Shown here in pieces: positions 45,233-55,400 of a stretch of DNA of 64,000 nt (its first letter is position 1; every line of letters begins with the position of its first letter). The DNA comes from Moniliella sp. 'wahieum' (taxonomy: Eukaryota; Basidiomycota; Moniliellomycetes; Moniliellales; Moniliellaceae), in contig RSEE01000138.1 in assembly GCA_003971905.1 (NCBI GenBank), forward strand, positions 85,230 to 149,229. The letters are read 5' to 3'. Both the position numbers and the translations under genes were made by a program. Under the pieces are notes generated by a model. The model saw nothing but the letters and a program-made list of their open reading frames with translations. It was not told the origin of the DNA and ran no database searches.

Positions 45233-46071
45233 ATGACCAAGTACGAGTACGCCATCTGCCCCCAGTGCGGCCACGTGACGCGCATCGAGACGGGCATCTG
45301 CGTCTTTTGCGACGCCGACCTGACCAATGCCACGCCGGTCACCCGCCTGTCCGTTGCTCCCGCCTCCACCGCCCTCCACAACCTCCATTCCCACTCCCAC
45401 CCCCACCGCGCCGCCTCTCATCTGCGGCCCCATCGCTCCGCCCTCGGCCCATGTCCCCACATCCTCAGCCGTCCTGCCCATCCCGCCGCGCCTAGCTGGG
45501 CGCTCCCCTCTCGTCTTCCTTCGCTCTTCGCTCGCCTCTCGCATTGTTGTGTCTTCTCGCTTCGCATATACCGCAACCCCCCCTCGTTCCTGTCCCGGCC
45601 GTCCCTGCTGCCACTTGCCCATTTGTCCTCTCGTCACTGTATGCGTACCGGGATCTCTTGCGGTACCGCGACTGCAACCCTGCCCTTACCGTTCCTGTCC
45701 TCATCGCACGTCTCTCTGGCCGCATCCGTCTCCTCTCCTTTCTCAGGGGGGCAGCATTTAGCATTCCACCCCCGCCATACTTTTAAAAAGGAAGCGCGGG
45801 AGAGGCCAGGGCGGCTGTTTTTTTCGCTTCGAGTCTTCGTTTGTTTCTTTTGTCCCGCACGCAAGCCTTCTTCCACCGCGGCACTCTGTACGATCTTATC
45901 CTCCGCATTGTCTCGGCCTACCCCTTCCCGAACATCTTGCCCAGAAAGCTCTCTCGCTTGAGCGCAAACCGCATCGACGCCACTTACCGTTTAAGGGGGA
46001 GGGGGCAAGGGTTAGCTGCCCTGGGACGCTACGTACCTACCTTACCTTTGGCCCTCTGTTTTTGCCCATAG
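45233..46071 (+). CDS. Zinc-ribbon N-terminus protein, unknown function
   Basis: The start MTKYEYAICPQCGHVTRIET leads into a second pair (GICVFCDADL): CPQC..x13..CVFC, a four-Cys zinc ribbon at residues 9-28. What follows lies in several frames and is not resolved. A later segment with strong coding character, SSLYAYRDLLRYRDCNPAL, lies near 45640-45690, and another, FFHRGTLYDLILRIVSAYPF, near 45870-45930. These suggest a larger protein of perhaps 250 residues with introns or base errors. The low-complexity Pro/Ser middle is likely disordered. I do not recognise the family; the zinc ribbon could bind DNA, RNA or protein. The end coordinate is approximate. Confidence 0.45.
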
Positions 46072-46411
46072 GCAGTGGACTTGCTCTTGCTCTTGGCCTG
46101 TTGCTGGGTTTTAACGTTCTCGCGTTCTCGCGTTGTGACGTTCTGGCGTTCTGGCCTCACCTCGCCTTGCCGTCGCCTTGTCCATCGCTACCCCCAGGGT
46201 TCAGGATTCCAGCTGGGAGAGTACGCGTTACGAGGAACCATTCCCAGGCCGTTCCACCCGGCTCAGCTCGCGCCGAGGGAAGAAACCCACGGATCCCCTT
46301 TTGTTTCTTACTTTTTGTTTCTTACTTCCTTGTGGGAGCGGGAAAGCCAAGACGGTGCACGCAAAAGGACGAAGACCAGGACCTGCTCTGCCGAGGTACA
46401 AGGAGGCTTGT

Positions 46412-46521
46412 CCAGATTAGGATGGTAGTACGTCTCCATCAGATCATAGGGCGATGGGCTGAGGGGCGCTCTCCGCGCTCGCCGCGTTCGTCCGGCCCCA
46501 GGCGTCCGTTGGTCGAGCATA
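46412..46521 (-). pseudogene. Coding remnant shared with 48545-48648
   Basis: About 110 bases match the block at 48545-48648 closely. On the minus strand both encode a WGRTN segment and DLMETYYHP(N/K)LD. Here the two segments are in different frames, so this copy is broken. Confidence 0.5.
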
Positions 46522-46812
46522 TCACGACGTGCAGGGCTGGCGTCACCGTGGTGCTTGGCGATCGATGTATGAACCATGATGCAGGATGGTCTGCCATCTC
46601 TTCGCCTCCTGGTTCCTTGGGCCAGCACAGAACGGTAACGAGTGGCATGGAACGGTGGGTCATAGTGCGCTTCCGCTGCTCAAAAATGCGTCCGGGAGGA
46701 TCTCTTAAGTTGCACATATATCATTGGCAGAGCTTAAGGCTGGGACAGGGGAAACGCTACGTCTAAACCGAACCGTTCATCTTGCGGGAATTGCTTGGAA
46801 GCGCCATCAAGG

Positions 46813-47372
46813 TTAAGGAACCGGGGGGATCGCCAGGATATCAGGACCCTCTGGTTCTCGCCATCCGGTCCCGTACCCTAGGTAGCGCGTGTGGACACGG
46901 ATGAACGTGGTTGACATCCGAGCGAGGAACCAGTTCCATTGAGACTTAGTAGCCAAATCCTTCCAATGCGCAAACAACTTGCCAGCTGTCTTGGTGCCGT
47001 AGTATCCTCACGCGTCGTCAAAACCAAAGGGGAAACGGCTCTTGAGTGAGTCTCTGGTACTTGGCGTTCTTGTCGCATAACTGCTTGTTTCAGCAGCCGA
47101 AGCAGCTCCTTCTCCCGGCATTCCAAAGGCGTCGCAGTGCTCTCATGTACCACTCTCCGGTACACGCTCTGCGCCTCCTGCGATCCCGTGTCGCGCAGCG
47201 TGTGGTCCACCTCCATTACGGATCCTCCGATTGCTCCAGTCCCCATCACACGGTAGTCGGGCCGCTGTGCCCTCCGTCTGCGCCTCGTCTTATCCTCTTC
47301 CTCCACAGTAGGTTCGTTGTGGATGCGGGTGTCGGGGATGGAGCGCACGAGCTGGAGAATGGGCTCCCGCAC
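46813..47372 (-). CDS. Hypothetical protein, two exons
   Basis: Minus-strand frame beginning MREPILQLVRSIPDTRIHNE, with a basic cluster (KTRRRRRAQRPDYR) and a helical segment (CREKELLRLLKQAVMRQER). A likely intron (GTACCAG..AAG, about 46975-47060) follows. The next exon reads LFAHWKDLATKSQWNWFLAR and RVHTRYLGYGTGWREPEG before a TAA at 46813-46815. No family recognised. It lies between a coding remnant and a solo LTR, so it may itself be mobile-element debris. Confidence 0.3.
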
Positions 47373-47467
47373 TGATGCCTCATGTAACGCGCACTAAACT
47401 TGGCCTGGGAGCGGGTGCACAACGGTGGCTAAGGTGGTGATGGGGGAACGGTGGCTAAGGTGGCCAG

Positions 47468-47542
47468 CAAGCACCAAGCACCAAGCACCAAGCACCAAGC
47501 ACCAAGCACCAAGCACCAAGCACCAAGCACCAAGCACCAAGC
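47468..47542. repeat. (CACCAAG)n tandem repeat
   Basis: About ten copies of a 7-base unit, nearly perfect, directly followed by the hairpin repeat at 47541. Confidence 0.95.
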
Positions 47543-47587
47543 TGGGACGAAGCCCCAGCTGACCGGGCCGTAGGCCGGTGGTCTCCT
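47541..47587. repeat. Dispersed hairpin-bearing repeat, copy 2
   Basis: GCTGGGACGAAGCCCCAG, then GACCGGGCCGTAGGCC and GTGGTCTCCT, matching the parts at 17609-17700 without the 50-base spacer. Confidence 0.6.
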
Positions 47588-47668
47588 CGTATGAACTAAA
47601 AAATCTCAGGCCCGATAGCGGGGGACGGGGTCAAACTCTTGACGCGGGTCGAAATACATGAAGGAGGG

Positions 47669-48536
47669 TGTGACGGGCCGCGTTGGATCCGAGAGGGTCC
47701 TGTACAAGCTAAGTTCCCCCTGTTCTGTTGCACAGGCACAGTAGAGCGCGTTCCGCAGTCCATCCAAGTGTGGTAATGGTTGGTTAAATTAGTAGGCTAC
47801 CGTGGCCCGAGGGGCGATGCATCCGCGCAACAAGATCAGTAGTCGCCCCCCACTCTCAAGTCCAAGTCGGGTGGGCTAGGTACGGCCACCAACTTCCCAG
47901 GAACTTTTCGACTATTGTCGCCTCTGTCCCCGTTTTGTTTTCCTCTCGCTGTTGTGCCTGCGGTAACCAAACCCTCTTTTGACATCCCTTCCTTTCTACA
48001 CCCCACCCTGTTGTATCCGTTTTCCCCTTTGACCTAATTGCCTGTACCCCTGGTTGATGGGGATCCTTTCCTCCACCTTCAATTCTCATCTCCACTCTCG
48101 TCCCCTCCCACCTATCCTGTCCGACTCCTTCCCGTTTTCCACCCAATTGGTCCAGTACAGGCAGCTTCCTCTTGTTAGCGTCGGCCATCTCCTCCGACCT
48201 CGTCCTCCAGCAATCCGTCAGTACAGTCGGGCGAGCCCTCCTTTGGCCGCGTCGATTTCCAATCTCAGTTGAGGCAGTGTCTGTCCGCCGCTGCCTCCTC
48301 CCCTCCCTAAGTCCCGGAGGCTTCAGACACGTTACTACGGCCCAAGCCGGGCCGACACAGCCTTGCCACACGAGCAGCCGCTCCACCAAAGGAATCTCCT
48401 CGTCCCTAGCGCTGCTCGGATCCACTACCTAGCCCAAGCCCGAACCTACCGTGAGTCGACCGCGACCGTCTCCCAAGGGATTTATTGTACCCATAAACCC
48501 GGGCGAGTCCCCTGGCGGGGCCCGCCCCATATGACA
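47669..48536 (-). mobile_element. Solo LTR, copy 2, with 5-bp target duplication
   Basis: An 868-bp copy of the element at 14179-15038, in the opposite orientation. On the plus strand it begins TGTGACGGG and ends ATATGACA, flanked by GAGGG on both sides (47664-47668 and 48537-48541). Terminal repeats are less perfect than in copy 1. It lies next to the coding remnant at 48545-48730. Confidence 0.85.
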
Positions 48537-48544
48537 GAGGGATG

Positions 48545-48730
48545 TCCAGCTTAGGATGGTAGTACGTCTCCATCAGATCATTGGGGGGGATGAAGAGGTG
48601 GGCGCTCACCTCGTTCGTCCGGCCCCAGGTGTCCGCTGGCCGAACATAAAAAAAATAGTGGGTGCCCAATGGCTGGCCCGCGAGAGCAGAATTAAGCGCA
48701 ACGGGCAGGTCACGTGCTAGCGTAGAGAAT
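48545..48730 (-). pseudogene. Coding remnant interrupted by the solo LTR
   Basis: The minus strand reads ALAGQPLGTHYFFYVRPADT, WGRTNEVSAHLFIPPN and DLMETYYHPKLDIP in one frame up to the LTR. Beyond the LTR, about 47668-47605 reads FMYFDPRQEFDPVPRYRA and a stop. The join across the target duplication is off by one base, but the context suggests one C-terminal exon split by the insertion. The family is not recognised; a related broken copy is at 46412-46521. Confidence 0.45.
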
Positions 48731-48789
48731 GGGTGAGCACGCTGCTCGTCCCTTCTCTGGCAACCAACACCACTTGTCCACCACGCCCG

Positions 48790-51637
48790 ATGGCCAGCCC
48801 GCTCGCCACGCCGCGCATGGAGGAGACGATGCTGATGGACCTTTCGCTCAGCCTGACGCGCCAGCTGGCCCAGCGCCTCCAGTCGTCGCCCTCGTGCTCG
48901 GGCGGGCCCGCTGCGGCTGCCGCCTCGTCGCCGCTCGCCACGCCCTCGCCGGCCAAGCGGCAGCTGCCCGTGGGATCCGAGATGACCACGCTCGCCTTCA
49001 GCCCCGAGTGCTACAATGCGCATCGCCCGCGCGACCCGCTGTCGGTGCGCGCCGACGGCAGCTCCCCGCCCGCGATGGGCGCCACGACCATCGATGCGCT
49101 GGACGAAGAGCAGCTGGAGCGTCTCGCCTGGGCCGAGGAGGCACAAACCCAGCGCCACGCGGCGCCCCCCTCCCGGCCTCGCCAGTCGGCAGCCGGCCCG
49201 AACTGGGGCACGTGCCCCCGCCGGCAAGAAACGCAGCTCGGCGCATGCCGCCTCGGTTTCTGCCGGCCACAAGACCAGCTCCCCTGCAGCAGCCGCAGCG
49301 GCCACGCGCTCTTCTCGACGCCTGGGTCCTACGCGCTGCGCTGCTCCTGCTTCTGCTCCTGCTCCTGCTCCTGCTCCTGCCCGCGCACTTCCAGGAAGCA
49401 GGCCGAACCGCAGCGTGCGGCCTGGCTTGCAAGGTACGTCCCTCTGTCTTCCCCCTCTTGCCCCCCCAGCGGCTAGGCCATGCACTCACCCCCTCCCCCT
49501 TCTTTCTAGCTTCGTCCGGTCGCTCTCCTCGCATGCCACCCAGTCGGCAACGCACCGCCGCTCTCATGGCGATCACCACAACCACAACCACACCCACCAT
49601 CCCGCCGGGCCCCGATCCCCAACCTCGTCCTCACCCTCACCCTCCAGCCGAGTCCGAGCCCGAACCGCCCCGCTTCGCTCCCCGCTCCTGCCGATGCCCG
49701 GTTCCCGGCGGCTGCTCCTGTCCAGGCTGCTGCGCCACCCGGGGCCAGGACCCAAAACCAGGCCCCGAATCAGGCGGAGACACTTGCTCCGAACCTAGGT
49801 ACAGTCGATGCCTCCTTCTCGGCCCTGGGGCGCGTCGTGGGACAGAGCTTGGTGCAGCGGGATGAGGCGCGGGAACGGCGTCGGCAGCGGTTGGGTCTGG
49901 CTTCTTTGATGGCCGCTCCTCCGTCGTCCCGTGCCGAGGGAGGAACGCCAGAGGCAGAGGCAGAGGCAGGGGTTGGGGCACGGGCACGGGCAGGGAAATC
50001 CGAATTCGAATCCGAATCTACCCGTCCTGCGCTTGCCCCTGTGCCCGTAGAGCGAAGCGAGCTCAATGTGCCGCCCTGCTCTGATCCCATCGTGTCCCTG
50101 CCTTGGTCCAGCAAGGCTACGCCGGGCTACCAGGTCGAGGGTAGGCACAGTTGCTTCATCGAAGCGGTGGATCGGCCCTCTTCTTCCTCGTCTGCGCGAT
50201 CCAAAGAGAACACGGGTGCACCCAAACCAAGCAAGCCAAGCAAGAAACGTACCGCCCAAGAGGAGCCACCTCTCCCCCCAAGTGGACCGGTATGCGGCCC
50301 CGAAGACCCCATCCGTACCTCTGCACCTCTTTCCCGCCTCCCTCCTGCCTGTCCTGCAGGCAAAACACCAGCTGGCTTTGTGTTCTTGGATCTTGGCAGC
50401 CAACCTGTACCTAAGCGCCTCCCCCCTGGTTCGGGCGGGACGAGCCGCTCAGGCGCTGGGACAAGCGCAGAGCCCACTGCGTCGCAGTTGGGTTGGGAGC
50501 AGGATCGCGCTGCGCCGAGGCAAAGCGGGGAACGCGGGGAACGCCGACAAGTGGATGAACCATTGGGATCTTGCCCGTCGCCCAAGCCAGGTGTGGGAGA
50601 CCCTGAGGAGGGTTTGACGGTGACCCGACGTGGCTCTTCCTCGCTGGACGTGGATGAGAAGGAGGACGAGGACGTGGGCGTGGACATGGACATGGATTTG
50701 GTCCGGGACTCCTCCCCTCGAGTGGGCAGCGAGCCACGGCGGCGCCTCCCCCCACGCGAGCGAGCAAGCGGCTAGGCAGTAGCCAACCCCTCCGTCCGTC
50801 CCTCAGTCGTCGCACTGGTCGACCGCGCACCCACCAGGCCGCCCCAGCTGCCAAACGCACCCCCATCGCATTGCCGCATCCAGCGCCGCTCCCACCCGGC
50901 TCACACGCGCCCGGCGCGCGCCGGCCGACCCGAGTCCCACTCCTTCCGATCCTACCGCTCCCACCGATTCTGCCGCTCCCTCTCCCCCGCCCACCCCGTC
51001 CCATCCCACGGGCTTCCGCCAAACTTCGACGGGCCAATGGGTGCCCATCTGTGCGCCGGCGCGCACCGGCGCCGCAGCTCGACTGGCAGCACGTCTCGCA
51101 GCCAAGCCCACCCGCGACGGCGGGCGCGACCAACCTGCTGTCCCGGTGCCGCGGCAGCCCCTCGCCCACCCCGTCCCCGCGTGGCTGCAGCAGCGCAAGG
51201 CCCAGATCGCGGCGGAGGCAGAACAGCGAGCGCAGCGGGAAGCCGAGCTGGTGCGGAGGGAAACGCTAGCGGCGCACCGGTTGGCGGCGCAGCGGCGGGC
51301 TCAAGCGATCGCCGGTGCAGCGAGCAAGGCCAAGGACAGTAAGGACAGCGGGACGCGAAGGTGTGGGCGTGCACCGCCGTCGGCGTTGGCGGTGCGCGCG
51401 GCCGAACGGGCGCGCTGGACCCAACTGCGGGATGCGCACCAGGCTGTGGTGGAGCGTGCGCGCGCCGAGGCGCTCGAGCAAAAGTACTTGCAGGACGAAG
51501 CGGATCGGCGCGCTTTGGCCCGCTCCCTCGCCCTTGCTCACCGCGCCAATCCCGTCCCGGCTTGGTACAAGAACCGTCCGCACAAGAACACCTCACCTGG
51601 CGTCGCTCCTGACCAGGATCACCACCAGTGCCAATGA
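48790..51637 (+). CDS. Long disordered protein with C-terminal coiled coil
   Basis: Starts MASPLATPRMEETMLMDLSL and runs in changing frames with likely introns at about 49434-49510 (GTACGT..TAG) and 50289-50360 (GTATGC..CTGCAG). The first part has a helix LDEEQLERLAWAEEA. Most of the middle is Pro/Ser/Glu-rich and disordered, with SFSALGRVVGQSLVQRDEAR and a KPSKPSKKR basic patch. The last 200 residues carry PVPAWLQQRKAQIAAEAEQR, a long Arg/Ala/Glu coiled coil, and a second PVPAWYKNRP near the end. The paired PVPAW motif around a charged helix recalls microtubule-binding TPX2-type C-termini, but I cannot confirm that. Expression and frame joins are inferred. Confidence 0.45.
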
Positions 51638-52427
51638 CGTCCGTGTCCATGCCCACGGTCACGATGCCCACAGCAGCAATCCCAATCATCATGGTAACCG
51701 TAACGGTAAGGACACGAAAGCCTCTCCCTTGCCTTGCCTTTTGCCTGCCTTGTCTTGTCTTGTCTTGCACTCTGCTCTGAGTCCCTCTGCGCTGGGCGGG
51801 CGGGATGCGAGCGGGGCTGCTTGCCTGGCTCCCGATGGGCTGTGGAGGAGTAACGGGCTGGGTACTTGGCACGGGCCATGGCTGTCATGTGCCTGTGCCT
51901 GCTGGATGCCAGACGGTTGCTCGTCGGATGCGCTTCCCCCCCCACTTGTACTACGGCTTCCTAACTGTAACTGTAACAACGGGACTGTAACTGGAACCGG
52001 GACTAGGTGCTCAGTTCCCCTTGGTCTGTTTTGCTTTCTCCTCTCTCCCCGCGCCGGACTGCCGAGTTCGACTGCAGGCGAGTACTCGTCTTTTCAACAC
52101 TCCTGTCGTATTACATTGGCCTGCCTCAGGCTTCATGTCCTGTTCATGACGTTCATGCATGCCAGTCAACTCTGTCGGAACTATGGTTTGGTAGGTGCCC
52201 CCTCGCAGTGTCCAGGGACTGAGGACTAAGGGTGAAGCCGACCCCGCACTGGGCAGATCCGGCTTCGCGTGCACAGCAACAGGACTCAGTACTCAGGCCG
52301 AAACGGTAGATGGAATTGCAGGCAAGATAGTACGGCAGCACAGCAGAGGGGGGGAGCAGTTGCGCTAGTAGTTATACGAGCCACCTCTCCTTTAGTAGTA
52401 CCTATCGCGCGAGGCGGGGGAGGGGAG
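51638..52427. other. Convergent 3' flanks, no gene
   Basis: T/C-rich downstream sequence shared by the coiled-coil gene and LYS2. Short GTAACTGTAAC units occur at about 51965-51995. Confidence 0.5.
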
Positions 52428-55400
52428 TTAATGCGCCGAGGCGCGGCCCAGGGCCGCCTTGGCATCGGCCGTGACCTTGGGCAGAGGCAAGACGGTCCGA
52501 GGGGCGTGCTCTTCGCCTTGCTCGTGCGCGCTGGACACGGGCGTGCCCACGGCGCGCGTCGGCTTGGGCAAGAACCCAACGGCAGTGAGCCAGGCGAGGT
52601 ACAGGCCCAGCGTGTCGGTCGTCATGCCGGCGACAACGCCGTCGGCCGGCGCTTCGTGGGCGGCGGTGAGGATGCGCAGCGTGTTGCGGTCGTCGAGCGA
52701 AGGCGACTTGGTCGACGTGGGCAAGTCGTCCAGGACAAAGTGCAGGAGCGGGAACAGGGCATTGTCCTCGTCGTTGGAGCCGGTGGCGCTGCTGCTGCGC
52801 AAGACGTGTTCCTCGAGATGCTTGCGCCAGGTCATGTACTCTTCGCGCGCGACAGGCCAGCCATAGAGCGCGAGCGAGCCCAGCACCAGGTCGTACGTCA
52901 CCTTCGGGTGGCCCTCGACGTGGAACACGGGCGTCGGCGTGAAGGGCTGGCCGAGCGCCGAGGCCGACTGCAGCACGCGCTCGGCGGGCAGCGTAATGTC
53001 CAGCGCAGCGAGCGCCGTGATGCGCGCCACATGGTCCACGGGCACCATGTTGACCAGGTTGCGGATCTCAGCGTACGCGCCGAGCTGCGCACACCCCTTG
53101 ATCAGCCGCACCAGGAAATCGTCCGTGTTGCTCGTGCCCGTCTGCGCGTCGCCGACCACGTACCCGGGACGCACGATCCCGGCCCGAGCGCCGCGCGCGA
53201 CGGCCGCCATGACCAGCTGCTCCGCCACCCACTTCGACTGCCCGTACCCCGTCTTGAGCCCCGTCCGGCTCCCGCCCAGGTCGTCGCTCTCCGGCACCCC
53301 GGCGCCCTGCCCCGACGACGCGAGCGAGTCGCTCAGATCCGTATAGTAGCTCGTGTCCAGCGCCGACGTCGACGAGACAAACGTCAGCGTCTTGGCCTGC
53401 CCCGTGCCGGCCAGCTGCAGGAGCGCTTGCGTGCTCAGCACATTCGCCGCGCGCAGCCGCTGGTACGGGTACACCCAGTGCACCTGCGTCAAAACAACAA
53501 CAACCACACGTACCGGTCAGTACACTCCATCCAATCCAATCCACCCCGCTCGCCAGGCAAAGTCCACGTACCAAAGCGCCATTGTGGATGATCACATCCA
53601 CCTCCTTGGCCAGCCGGTCCCACGTCGGCTTGTCGACGCCCAGCCGTTCCTTTTCGAGGTCGCCTACGACCGCCTCCACCCGGCCAGCGGACACCCAGGA
53701 CGGGTCCCACACGCCGCGGTTGGTGCCTGCGGCCTGGAGACGCTGCAGGCCGGCCTCGGTGTCCTTGGCCCGCACGTGGGCCAAGACGCGCTTGACGCAC
53801 GTCCGCTTCCGCAGCAAGTCGGCCAACACGTAGCTGCCCAAAAAGCCCGTCGCACCCGTCAAGAGCACGGTGAGCTGCTCGGTCGCCGGCGGGCGGGCGG
53901 GTAGACTTCGGGCAAGTCGGCAACGAGCGGAGCCAGGTCCGAAGCATAGTCCGTCTCGTCGGCCGCGGCCACCGCCTCGGCCTCCTTGGCCCCAGGCACC
54001 GACAAGCCCAACGCACCGTCCTGCGCGCGGATCGTGTCGATGGCCTGGGCGAGGCCAGCGACCGTCGGGTGGTCAAACACGACGCCCAAGGGCACGTTGA
54101 TGACGAATGCCTTGCGCAGCTCAAACACCAAGCGCGTAGCCAAGATCGAATGGCCACCCAGGTCAAAGAAACTCTCGTCCATCGGCACGGGCTGCGCAGG
54201 CCAGGCAAGAGCTGCGTCCACAGCTGCGCCACGGTCGTTTCCGTCGCACTCTGCGGCCGCGCATGGGCGGCGTGCGAATGATGCGAACGGTGCGTCGCGC
54301 CGCGCGGCATTGGCCAGCGCCCGTCGGGGAAGGGCAGTGCAGGCTTGTCAATCTTGCCGTTCGGGTTGAGCGGCATTTTGCTCATGGGCACAAAGTGCGT
54401 CGGCACGCTGTACGACGGCAGTTTGCGCTTGAGAAACTCGCGAATGTCCTTGATCAGCAGCCGGTACTTTTTCACGGCGCGCACCAGTGCCACATCGCGC
54501 GCCGACGACGCTCCGGTGGACGCCGCACCACCACCAGCAGCTTCCTCCCCGACGCGGCCGAGCTCAGCTCTTCTTCAAACTCGACCGCGCCAGCACCGGG
54601 AACAAAGTACGACACTAGCACCTTGTCCTCGTTCTTGTCGCGCCGCACCAGCGTCACATTCTCCCGCACATGCGGGTGGCGCGACAGGTGCGTGTCAATC
54701 TCCCCGAGCTCGATGCGGAAACCACGAATCTTCACCTGGTCGTCTGCGCGGCCGGTGCACTCAACCGTGCCGTCGGGCAGGAACGACCCAAGTCGCCCGT
54801 GCGGTACATCCGGTCCCGTACGCCCTTCCAAAACTGCCCAGCCGGCGTGCCCTGCAGCGTATCGGGCCACTGCAGATCCGTCGCCAAAAAGTTCGGCACA
54901 AACTTTTCCAAACTCATCTCGGCCGGGCCTAGGTAGCCCTCGGCCAAGCCGCCTGAGCGAACGTAAATCTCACCCACCTCGCCCACGGCCGTGGTGACCG
55001 TGCGGTCGTTCCGGTTGACCACGAGCAGCTGCACATCAATCATGCCCTGTCCGGCGGGCATAATGTCCTTCTGGCTGCGCAGAAACGCCGCGTCGGCCGT
55101 GACGCTCGGCAGGGCAAAGTAGGACACGGCACGCTGCGTCTCCGTGGTGCCGTACATGTTGATGATTGTCACATTGGCCGCGAGCGCTTGGAGACGGGTG
55201 CAGTCGCGCTTGGTCAGCACGTCGCCAACGAAAAACGCATTCTTCAGCGTCGGGATCGACGCCACCGCCTGCGCCGACAAGAGCTGGCCCATGGCCGGCG
55301 TCAGGTGGGTGACCGTAGCCTTGGTGGCCGCCATCCACTCGGCCAGGCGGCCGGGCGTACCAATGTCCTCGGCCGTGGGAATGTGCAGCTCAGCACCAAA

